Below are positions 17,127-24,785 of a stretch of DNA of 48,964 nucleotides, piece after piece. Position 1 is the first letter of the stretch. Each line of letters opens with the position of its first letter. Under the pieces are notes generated by a model, which was not told the origin of the DNA, did no database searches, and saw only the letters and a program-made list of their open reading frames with translations. Source of the DNA: Candidatus Gastranaerophilales bacterium (lineage in GTDB: Bacteria > Cyanobacteriota > Vampirovibrionia > Gastranaerophilales > Gastranaerophilaceae); contig JAFVFO010000025.1 of the NCBI GenBank assembly GCA_017475485.1, forward strand, positions 1 through 48,964. The letters are read 5' to 3'. Both the position numbers and the translations under genes were made by a program.

Positions 17127-18353
17127 TTAAAATTTTATATTAATTTTATAAAAACTCTCAAGCAATTTGAGGGTTTTTATTATTAATAAAACATTGCAAA
17201 ATATAACTGTATTAAGGGTATAAAATCCGATTTTATCAAAAACATAGATATTATATAAAATATCAAAGCCGAAAATAGGCACTAACAGTGCAGTTGCGAT
17301 AATAAGCATTGAAAAAATCAGTCTGTATATATTTTTATTTTTGTAAATTCTAATCATAGAATATAAACACAGCATTAAACAAATGGCAATTATTAAAAAG
17401 CCTGGATTTAAGTCTTTTGTAAAAATTGAATTTAAAATATAAAAACATGTGTAAAATTGCCCTATACTAATTATATAGCCTGTCAGGTTCTTAGTTTTAA
17501 ATGCGTTTATTGAAGCTAAAAATGCGCATAATAATACAAATACACATGAGCTTAATTGGCAGACTTCATTATACATACATAAAGAAATTATTTTATTAAA
17601 TGCAACAGCCCCCGCAAAGGGTAAAAAACAGAACAATAAAACGGAATATGCAATATTAGAACGGCATTTTTTATCTATAGAATAATTAAATATCGGGAAC
17701 AGCCCTATTTTTAAAAGCAAGCTCAGCGCCATACAAGATTGCACAATGCTTTTTTGTAAAACATCATCTACAAGATAATCCATTAAATAAAACATTACAA
17801 ATAAAAATGTCGCACAAAAGCTGATTGTAATATATTCTAAACTATAAATACTGTTTGTTTTAAGACGCATTTTTGAAGCATATTTATAAATTAAAATAAT
17901 TATCCCTTCAAGCAATATATATGTGAAAGTGAAATTATCGCTTGTTAATAATAGTCCTGTAAGCATTATAATTGCAATAAGTATAGAATTTATTGCAGGA
18001 ACTCTGTATTTTGATTTTCTTGTAAATTTATAAGTTATTAAAATGAAAAATATTGCAAATATGTTGATAAATAACTTGAAAAATATAGTATTGTTATTAA
18101 ATACTACAAGGTCATTTCTGATAGAAAAACTTTCCCCTTGAAATAAAAATGCGGTTAATATTATTGAATTTATGCAGAAAATGCTGCATGTTAAAATGTC
18201 GGACAATCGTTTCAGTTTTAAATTTTTCAGAATAAAAAATGAAATAATAAAATTTAAAACTATTCCCAAAATACATATTAATTCAACCGAAAAATATGAT
18301 AATAACTCGCTTGGCATTAATTTTATATTTATATTTGCTATTATCTCATTCAT
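17127..18353 (-). CDS. Divergent NuoN-like membrane subunit
   Basis: A 408-aa polytopic protein with about 12 hydrophobic segments. By eye it matches the NuoN antiporter-like subunit of complex I: DN...LLEG places E149 where the conserved TM5 glutamate lies, and LLLKIGLFP places K215 exactly five residues before the proline, as in the TM7 lysine motif (FKISAVPFH). It is shorter than typical NuoN (about 480 aa). It is the third of three coupled genes; its ATG directly follows the TAG of the NuoM-like gene. Identity is an inference from residue spacing, since overall similarity is low; it could be another antiporter-type or wholly different membrane protein. Confidence 0.5.
   Translation of the reverse strand: MNEIIANINIKLMPSELLSYFSVELICILGIVLNFIISFFILKNLKLKRLSDILTCSIFCINSIILTAFLFQGESFSIRNDLVVFNNNTIFFKLFINIFAIFFILITYKFTRKSKYRVPAINSILIAIIMLTGLLLTSDNFTFTYILLEGIIILIYKYASKMRLKTNSIYSLEYITISFCATFLFVMFYLMDYLVDDVLQKSIVQSCMALSLLLKIGLFPIFNYSIDKKCRSNIAYSVLLFCFLPFAGAVAFNKIISLCMYNEVCQLSSCVFVLLCAFLASINAFKTKNLTGYIISIGQFYTCFYILNSIFTKDLNPGFLIIAICLMLCLYSMIRIYKNKNIYRLIFSMLIIATALLVPIFGFDILYNIYVFDKIGFYTLNTVIFCNVLLIIKTLKLLESFYKINIKF
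17151..17177 (+). terminator. Terminator for the 16755 gene inside the opposing coding region
   Basis: AAAACTCTCAA and TTGAGGGTTTT pair (one G-T wobble) and are followed by T-rich sequence. The hairpin lies within the last codons of the convergent NuoN-like gene. Confidence 0.75.
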
Positions 18354-19673
18354 CTACATATTCCCGACACTAACTATATTCATAAATTGGCTCATAATGT
18401 ATTGAATACCAAGCCCTGATATTAAAAGCGCAAAAGATATTACGGATAATATGAATTTTTGCCTTTGTGAAATCATAAAAGATTTAAGAGGTCTTATTGG
18501 TTCAATTAAAATTTTTGAAATTACATTGAGTGCATTCAGACTCAACAAAAACATTGCAGCAAAAAGAATATAAGGTGCAAAAGTCATTATTAAACCTTGC
18601 ATATCTATTAAAAATATATTTAAAAACGTATATATCGAAGCGCAAAAAGCAACACAGGGCGGAATGTGTGCAATATTTAAGAAAATTATAAAAATAAAAA
18701 ACTTAATTAATCTGTCATTATGTGTAATTTTTTTAAGCATGGAAAATTTATCGGAGTGCATTTTCTTTTCTATGATATCGGAAAGTAAAAACCCCGCAGC
18801 GTATGTTAAAATTAACGATATTGAATAATAAATAAAAGATATAAAGCCGCTTTCATTGTACAAAAATAGTCCGAAAATACCTATTATTATGTTTGCGCAC
18901 AGGCTTAATTTTAAAAATTCGTTAAGTCCCTTGCTTTTAAATTGGCTGAGTACAAAATAAACAAGATTTAATATCAAATACAGTGCAATAATGCTTTGAG
19001 ATTTATAGAAATAATAGTTAAATAAAATAAATGTTTTTATTAATAAATCGCACCCTACTATTAAATATATTATTGTACTAAAGCCAAAAATATGGGAATT
19101 TTGCGCTTTCAGGTCGAAAGGTAAGAAGTTAAATAATCTGAATATTAAAATTAAAAAACCTAAAAACCCTATATTTACAATAAAATCATCAACCCTGTAT
19201 TGATATTGTGCGATATTAGAAAAAGTTGCAGAAATATCATTTAATACAAAATATCTTAAAAGTCCGTAGCTGATTAGCGCAAAGGAGATAAATAAAATAA
19301 TACAGTCATAGGAAAAAGTTTTTTCAGACCTATTTAAAATGTAATTTATCAAAAATGTTATAAATAAAATCAGAAATAAAATAAAAATATTATCTGCAAT
19401 AACGGCCAAATTAACTGCTATAAGCAGAAGTACAGATAAGGGATAAAATAGTTTCTGCATGTTTCTAATACTGTTTTTGGAATTAAGATTAAACAAAAAA
19501 AGTACCAAATCGGCCAAAAATAAAAACATTCCGTTGATTTTATTATAGCAAAATTCAATTCCCGCTATGGAAATAATTTTGTCATCCATAAAAAACAAAG
19601 CCAGACAGGACAAAATAAATGCCAAAAAATAAATTATATGAGATATTTTTCTAAGAAAAATTATTCCGCTCAT
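18354..19673 (-). CDS. Divergent NuoM-like membrane subunit
   Basis: A 439-aa protein with about 13 hydrophobic stretches. Its position between a NuoL-like and a NuoN-like gene, and the segments IADNIFILF (compare the TM5 region of NuoM) and RLFNFLPFD (compare KVPLFPFH of TM7), suggest a NuoM homologue. By this alignment the essential TM5 glutamate is replaced by leucine (about L103), and the TM7 lysine is absent or shifted to R179. The start is ATG 19673, sharing one base with the TGA of the NuoL-like gene (TGATG), so translation is coupled. The relationship is inferred by eye. Confidence 0.45.
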   Translation of the reverse strand: MSGIIFLRKISHIIYFLAFILSCLALFFMDDKIISIAGIEFCYNKINGMFLFLADLVLFLFNLNSKNSIRNMQKLFYPLSVLLLIAVNLAVIADNIFILFLILFITFLINYILNRSEKTFSYDCIILFISFALISYGLLRYFVLNDISATFSNIAQYQYRVDDFIVNIGFLGFLILIFRLFNFLPFDLKAQNSHIFGFSTIIYLIVGCDLLIKTFILFNYYFYKSQSIIALYLILNLVYFVLSQFKSKGLNEFLKLSLCANIIIGIFGLFLYNESGFISFIYYSISLILTYAAGFLLSDIIEKKMHSDKFSMLKKITHNDRLIKFFIFIIFLNIAHIPPCVAFCASIYTFLNIFLIDMQGLIMTFAPYILFAAMFLLSLNALNVISKILIEPIRPLKSFMISQRQKFILSVISFALLISGLGIQYIMSQFMNIVSVGNM

Positions 19674-20989
19674 CAGCTCTGCATTTCTCCAAAATTACCG
19701 AATAACCCTATAAATATAGATAACAATGCAAAAAGCGCAAATATCATCATAATTCCTTTTATAATTGAAGGTATTTCTTTTTTCTGAATAAAGCGCATAT
19801 AGTTGTAGCTTAAAACATCAATTAAATATAAAAAGAAATAAAAAATTTTCCTGATAATTTTTTTATCTAAAAATTCTGTTAAATATGCAATTTTAACAGG
19901 AGCTTTCTCGTATAAAGCTATAAAAAATCTTTCCTGAATAAAACCGTTATTAATATTAATAAGCCTTCTTTTGAAGGATAGTTTGTCTTTTAAAAATAAA
20001 ATTGAAATTACCGTAAATAACAAAACATAAGACAATAAAAGAACAACATAAGACAATGTTTCATTATAAAAATACAAAAATATAAAAATTGTGTTTGCTA
20101 TAGATAATAAATATCCGAAAATTATTTTAAAATGTTTTTCAAAAGGCAGTAAAAGCAGGATGAATAATACTGCTAAAAGCAAATATATTTTGCAATAAAA
20201 ATAAGTATCATCAAATAAATCTAATTTTAAAAATAAAATAAGAGAATATAAAGGTGCAAAAACGCTGAATATTACCAAGTACAATAAAGAAGAAGCATTT
20301 GCTAAAAAACTGTATAAGCAGGAAAAAGGAAACACGCAAGCTCTTGAAAATAGTGCAATTGTGACAAGTATTGGTAAAATAATATATTCAAAATCGCTGT
20401 TTCCGATAATATAGCTTGCAACTAGTTTTAAATCCGAAAAATTAATAAAATACGAATAATTATCTAAAATTATTGCATATTTAACAAAAATAAACACTGC
20501 CAACAACAGACAAAAGTCGCCCGTTAAAAAAATAGAATAAAATCTGTTTGAATTGTAATCCGAATTTGTTTTAAAAATATCAAAATATGAAAAAATATAG
20601 ACCAATATGCCTGAAATTATCCAAAAAACCAAAGAAGAAACAAGGTTTTGACTTAATATAAAAAGATAAGTTACAGACATCAAAAGCGAAAGAAAAACGT
20701 TAAACCTTAGGCGCGTAAACATAAATTGCTTTTTATGTTTAAAAAACAAAAAGCTGAAAACACACAAAAATATAAAAATAGTATTGGCAATTATTAAAAA
20801 TATATTAGTTATGTCGGGTTTTAAAATTTGATTAATTGCGGATACTAAAAAAGCACCCACAGCGCAGAATATAAGCCCGTAATCAAGAATCGGTTTTTTT
20901 ACATAGGAAAGATTTAATCTTTTTAAAATTAAAAACAAAGAAAAGATAAAAGGCGAAAACAAAATTATTAAAAATAAAATATTGTTCAT
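19673..20989 (-). CDS. Divergent NuoL-like membrane subunit
   Basis: A 438-aa protein, clearly shorter than NuoL (about 600 aa). The segment NLVSSLVFWIISGILVY aligns with the NuoL TM5 region, placing I124 at the essential glutamate. A TGD motif (156-158) fits the RVGD motif, and SRACVFPF aligns with GKSAQLPL, placing R216 at the TM7 lysine. The C-terminal tail (ALYEK..., then YLIDVLSYNY) resembles the amphipathic end of NuoL. It is first in a three-gene coupled unit ordered L-M-N as in complex I operons; AGAAGGAAAAG precedes ATG 20989. No other complex I or Mrp gene is in the window. Assignment is tentative. Confidence 0.5.
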   Translation of the reverse strand: MNNILFLIILFSPFIFSLFLILKRLNLSYVKKPILDYGLIFCAVGAFLVSAINQILKPDITNIFLIIANTIFIFLCVFSFLFFKHKKQFMFTRLRFNVFLSLLMSVTYLFILSQNLVSSLVFWIISGILVYIFSYFDIFKTNSDYNSNRFYSIFLTGDFCLLLAVFIFVKYAIILDNYSYFINFSDLKLVASYIIGNSDFEYIILPILVTIALFSRACVFPFSCLYSFLANASSLLYLVIFSVFAPLYSLILFLKLDLFDDTYFYCKIYLLLAVLFILLLLPFEKHFKIIFGYLLSIANTIFIFLYFYNETLSYVVLLLSYVLLFTVISILFLKDKLSFKRRLININNGFIQERFFIALYEKAPVKIAYLTEFLDKKIIRKIFYFFLYLIDVLSYNYMRFIQKKEIPSIIKGIMMIFALFALLSIFIGLFGNFGEMQS

Positions 20990-21118
20990 ACTTTTCCTTC
21001 TACCCTTACCAATAAGACAATTATACTATAACTTTTTTATAAAGAAATAAAATTTTAATTTATTTTAAAACACTTTCATAATAAAATTAAAGAAAACTAT
21101 TAAGGAGTAATTTTTATT

Positions 21119-22840
21119 ATGAAAATGTCAAGGCTTTTTGTTGAAACTAAAAGAGAATTCCCGAATGACGCTGAAGCTGTATCGCATAAATTGCTGGTAA
21201 GAGCAGGTTTTATAAAGAAATTGACAAACGGTATTTATACATATATGCCTTTGGCAAAACGAGTTTTATCTAAAATTTCCGATATAGTAAGGGAAGAAAT
21301 GAATAAATCGGGTGCGCAAGAACTTTTAATGCCTTTTGTGCAGCCAGCTGAAGTTTGGCAAAAGTCGGGCAGATGGCAGGTGTACGGTAAAGAGCTTTTA
21401 AGATGTAAAGACAGACACGATAACGATATGTGTCTTGCCCCAACCCATGAAGAAGTTATAACTTCCGTAGTATCCGATACCGTTCATTCATATAAAGATT
21501 TGCCGTTAAATGTCTATCAAATTGCAACAAAATTCAGAGATGAAATCAGAGCTCGTTTCGGACTTTTAAGAGGCAGGGAATTTATTATGAAAGATGCCTA
21601 TTCGTTTCATACTTCTCAGGAAGATTTAGAGCGCGAATATAAAGTAATGGCGCAAACTTATACCAATATCTTTAAAAGGTGCGGATTGGAAACTAAAGTC
21701 GTTCAATCTGATTCCGGTGCAATAGGCGGTGCTGTTTCGCATGAATATATGGTTTTAACGGATACTGCAGTGGGCGAAAATGACGTTTTTTATTGTGAAC
21801 ATTGCGATTACAGTGCAAATTCAAACCATGCAATTTCAATATTACCGGAAGAAATAACAGATGGTGCTAAATACGGCTACACAAAAGAAGAAATAGTTGA
21901 TACGCCAAATACAAAGACCATTGAAGAACTTGCAAAATTTTTAAAAGTTAATGCAAATTGTATTTTAAAGGCTGTAGCTTATATTTATGATTCAAAACCG
22001 GCTATTGTTATGATTAGAGGCGATAAAGAAGTTGAAGAAACAAAATTAATGAATGCCTTAAATGCACTTGAAATCCGTCCCATGGAAGATAGCGAAGTTA
22101 GGGATTTGCTTGGCTTTGAACCGGGTTTCATATCTTATAAAAATGTTGATACAAATAAAGTAAAAGTTTTGTTTGATAATACCACAAAAGGTATGAAAAA
22201 CTTCGTTGTGGGCGGTGTCGGTTCTGATAAACATCTTGTCGGCGCTAATTTAGAAGAAAATATTAAAGACTTTGTCGATATATCGCTTGTAAAAGAAGGA
22301 GAATATTGTCCTATTTGCCATAAGCCCTTAAAAGTTACAAGAGGTATAGAAGTGGGAAATATTTTCCAGCTTGGTACAAAATATTCTGCACCTATGAATG
22401 CCTGCTATACAGATGAGCAAGGGCAATTAAAACCGTTTATTATGGGCTGTTACGGCATAGGTGTTTCCCGTACAATGGCGGCAGCTATTGAAAAATACCA
22501 TGATGAATTCGGTATAATTTGGCCAATGGCAATTGCGCCATATCAGGTTGACATAGTTCCCGTTAATATTGATGATGAAATGCAGTCGAAAACCGCTTAT
22601 GAAATTTATGAAGAATTGACTAAACAAGGAATAGAAGTTATTATTGATGATAGAATTGACAGGGCAGGGGTCAAATTTAAAGATTCCGAGCTTATCGGTT
22701 TCCCGATAAGAATTACTGTCGGTAAGACAATATCCGAAGGGCTTGTTGAATATAAAACAAGATTAACGGGCGATATGGTTAAATTATCAGTAAAAGATGC
22801 CATCAATAAAGCAATAGAAGATGTCAAAAAATCCTCTTAA
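21119..22840 (+). CDS. proS: Prolyl-tRNA synthetase, bacterial type
   Basis: A class II aminoacyl-tRNA synthetase charging tRNA(Pro). At 573 aa it has the bacterial layout: a catalytic core with motif 2 (FRDEIRARFGLLRGREF), a YbaK-like editing insertion of about 180 residues (about 225-405), motif 3 (MGCYGIGVSRTMAAAIE) and a C-terminal anticodon-binding domain. The start is ATG 21119 with AAGGAG 11 nt upstream; a second ATG lies two codons on. The 3' end overlaps the amidotransferase gene by 20 bp, and four more genes follow closely on the same strand. Confidence 0.97.
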   Translation: MKMSRLFVETKREFPNDAEAVSHKLLVRAGFIKKLTNGIYTYMPLAKRVLSKISDIVREEMNKSGAQELLMPFVQPAEVWQKSGRWQVYGKELLRCKDRHDNDMCLAPTHEEVITSVVSDTVHSYKDLPLNVYQIATKFRDEIRARFGLLRGREFIMKDAYSFHTSQEDLEREYKVMAQTYTNIFKRCGLETKVVQSDSGAIGGAVSHEYMVLTDTAVGENDVFYCEHCDYSANSNHAISILPEEITDGAKYGYTKEEIVDTPNTKTIEELAKFLKVNANCILKAVAYIYDSKPAIVMIRGDKEVEETKLMNALNALEIRPMEDSEVRDLLGFEPGFISYKNVDTNKVKVLFDNTTKGMKNFVVGGVGSDKHLVGANLEENIKDFVDISLVKEGEYCPICHKPLKVTRGIEVGNIFQLGTKYSAPMNACYTDEQGQLKPFIMGCYGIGVSRTMAAAIEKYHDEFGIIWPMAIAPYQVDIVPVNIDDEMQSKTAYEIYEELTKQGIEVIIDDRIDRAGVKFKDSELIGFPIRITVGKTISEGLVEYKTRLTGDMVKLSVKDAINKAIEDVKKSS

Positions 22841-23540
22841 AATAAAAGTTGCATATTTGTATCCTGACTTTTTGCAAGGCTTATGCGATAAGGCTAATCT
22901 TGACATCTTCAAATTAAGGGCAAACGAAAGAAATATTGATGTTGAAATTGAAGAAATTAAAAATAATGATAGAATTAATTCTTCAAGATATGACTTTTAC
23001 TATATTTCAGGTTCTAACTTAGAAGCACTTGATACTTGTAATAAACTTTTAAAAAATAATTATTCGCAGCTGCAAATTGCGCTGGAATCAAATATTCCCA
23101 TGCTTGCAATAAATTGCGGATATATACTGTTCGGCAAAAACTATCAGCTCAATAATTCGCCTATGTATAATGCACTCGGTGTTTTTTCATCTTCCACCAC
23201 AGTAGTGCAAAATCCGATTTATTCTAAAGTTATAGGTACATGCGGTTTTTTAAAAAAATATAAACAAATTGTAGGTTTTATTCATTGCTACACTCAAACA
23301 ACGCTTGAAGAAGATACAAAGCCTTTTATAACATTAAAAAAAGATAAAACGGAAGGCGCGGTGTATAAAAATGCAATAGGTACATATATTACAAGTCCGA
23401 TACTTGCGCATAATCCTTATTTTTGTGATTATTTAATAGCAAATTGTCTGAGAACAAGGTATAAATGCATAATTCCTTTGGCTAAACTTTGTGATGACAT
23501 TGAATGGTACGCTCATAACTATCTTCTTGAGGCAAAATAA
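22821..23540 (+). CDS. GatD-like class I glutamine amidotransferase lacking the usual catalytic His
   Basis: A 239-aa CobB/CobQ-like glutaminase domain, most like GatD of the MurT-GatD enzyme that amidates lipid II. Matching segments are AYLYPDFLQ near residue 11, YDFYYISGSN, AINCGYILFG with nucleophile C99, the NALGVF motif at 118-122 and GTYITSPIL near 200. In GatD the last motif is GTYLHGPLL and supplies the catalytic histidine; here the position is threonine, so normal glutaminase activity is doubtful. No murT neighbour is present. Alternatives are a pseudo-enzyme or regulatory subunit. It overlaps proS by 20 bp. Confidence 0.75.
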   Translation: MSKNPLKIKVAYLYPDFLQGLCDKANLDIFKLRANERNIDVEIEEIKNNDRINSSRYDFYYISGSNLEALDTCNKLLKNNYSQLQIALESNIPMLAINCGYILFGKNYQLNNSPMYNALGVFSSSTTVVQNPIYSKVIGTCGFLKKYKQIVGFIHCYTQTTLEEDTKPFITLKKDKTEGAVYKNAIGTYITSPILAHNPYFCDYLIANCLRTRYKCIIPLAKLCDDIEWYAHNYLLEAK

Positions 23541-23561
23541 TTTCTGGTATAAAATAAAACT

Positions 23562-24323
23562 ATGGGAATAATTTTAGCAATTGATATAGGCAACACTCAC
23601 GCGTCAATCGGTATTTATGATGGAAATAAATTGGTTGATACATTTAGAATTTCATCCGATATCAAAAGAACAGTGGATGAATACGGCATATTGATTTGCG
23701 GATTTTTAAACCATAAAAATTTGAAAATAGAAGGTGCAATAATTTCTTCCGTTGTACCAAAGTTGGGTGAAACGTACAAAGAGGCTTTGAATAAATACCT
23801 TAAAATTAAAGCGGTAAATTTATCTTATAAATCAAAAATGCCTGTTAATTTAAAATTAGATAATAATAAAGAAATAGGTGCAGATAGAATTGCAAACGCA
23901 ACCGCGGTTGTAAAAAAATATTCCCTGCCCGCAATAGTAATAGATTTCGGTACTGCAACAACATTTGATATTGTAGATGAAAATTCTGATTTTATCGGGG
24001 GTATTATCGCTCCGGGGCTTGAAATTCAAGCAAGAGCTTTATCGCAATTTACTTCAAAATTGCCTAAAATTAAAATAGAACCGGCCAAATCTGCAATAGC
24101 AAAAGATACAATTTCTGCTATGCTGTCAGGAATTGTGTTGGGGCATAAATGTATGATTGAAGGAATGATTAAAAACTGCGAAAAAGAACTTAATGCAAAA
24201 GCAACAATTGTTGCAACGGGCGGTTATTCCGATATACTTTTTGAAAACAGCGTTATTGATTATATAGATAAAGATTTGACTTTGCTTGGTTTAAAAGAAT
24301 TATATTATTTGAATAAGGATTAA
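23562..24323 (+). CDS. coaX: Type III pantothenate kinase
   Basis: Phosphorylates pantothenate, the first step of coenzyme A synthesis. The ASKHA-fold motifs are visible: DIGNTHASIG (phosphate 1), GADRIANA near 107-114, DFGTATTFD near 130-138, and GG-containing C-terminal motifs (ATGGYSD). The 253-aa length is normal. ATG 23562 has no Shine-Dalgarno sequence but follows a TATAAAAT box by 6 nt, so it may be read from a leaderless transcript. It is followed 3 bp later by dut. Confidence 0.95.
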   Translation: MGIILAIDIGNTHASIGIYDGNKLVDTFRISSDIKRTVDEYGILICGFLNHKNLKIEGAIISSVVPKLGETYKEALNKYLKIKAVNLSYKSKMPVNLKLDNNKEIGADRIANATAVVKKYSLPAIVIDFGTATTFDIVDENSDFIGGIIAPGLEIQARALSQFTSKLPKIKIEPAKSAIAKDTISAMLSGIVLGHKCMIEGMIKNCEKELNAKATIVATGGYSDILFENSVIDYIDKDLTLLGLKELYYLNKD

Positions 24324-24326
24324 AAA

Positions 24327-24782
24327 ATGATTACTAAAGAAAAACTTGTCTTGAGAATTAAAAAACTTGATAATTTTGTTTCCATGCCTGAATATAAAAC
24401 CCAAGGTGCTTCTGCAATGGATTTAGTTGCGGCAATTGATAATGATATAATTATTCCTTCGGGTGAAATCAGAATGATTCCGACCGGAATAGCAATAGAA
24501 TTACCCCACAATACAGAAGCTCAAGTGCGTTCACGCTCCGGACTTGCAATAAAATCGGGAATTGCCGTAGTTAATGGTGTAGGTACAATTGATGAAGACT
24601 ATAGAGGCGAAATTTGTGTCGGTTTAATTAATCATTCCAAAGTGGATTTTAAAATTCAAAGGGGCGACAGAATTGCACAAATGGCAATTATGGAAGTATT
24701 GAAGCCTGAAATAATTACAAAAGATGAATTATCTGAAACAACACGTTCTACAGGCGGATTTGGTTCTACGGGAATTAAATAA
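24327..24782 (+). CDS. dut: dUTP diphosphatase
   Basis: A trimeric dUTPase that hydrolyses dUTP to dUMP and pyrophosphate. All five motifs can be read in the 151-aa sequence: ASAMDLVA, RSRSGLAIKSG, NGVGTIDEDYRGE with the catalytic aspartate, RGDRIAQM, and the C-terminal P-loop-like STGGFGSTG. It starts 3 bp after coaX with AAGGATT as ribosome-binding site. Confidence 0.97.
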   Translation: MITKEKLVLRIKKLDNFVSMPEYKTQGASAMDLVAAIDNDIIIPSGEIRMIPTGIAIELPHNTEAQVRSRSGLAIKSGIAVVNGVGTIDEDYRGEICVGLINHSKVDFKIQRGDRIAQMAIMEVLKPEIITKDELSETTRSTGGFGSTGIK

Positions 24783-24785
24783 TAT

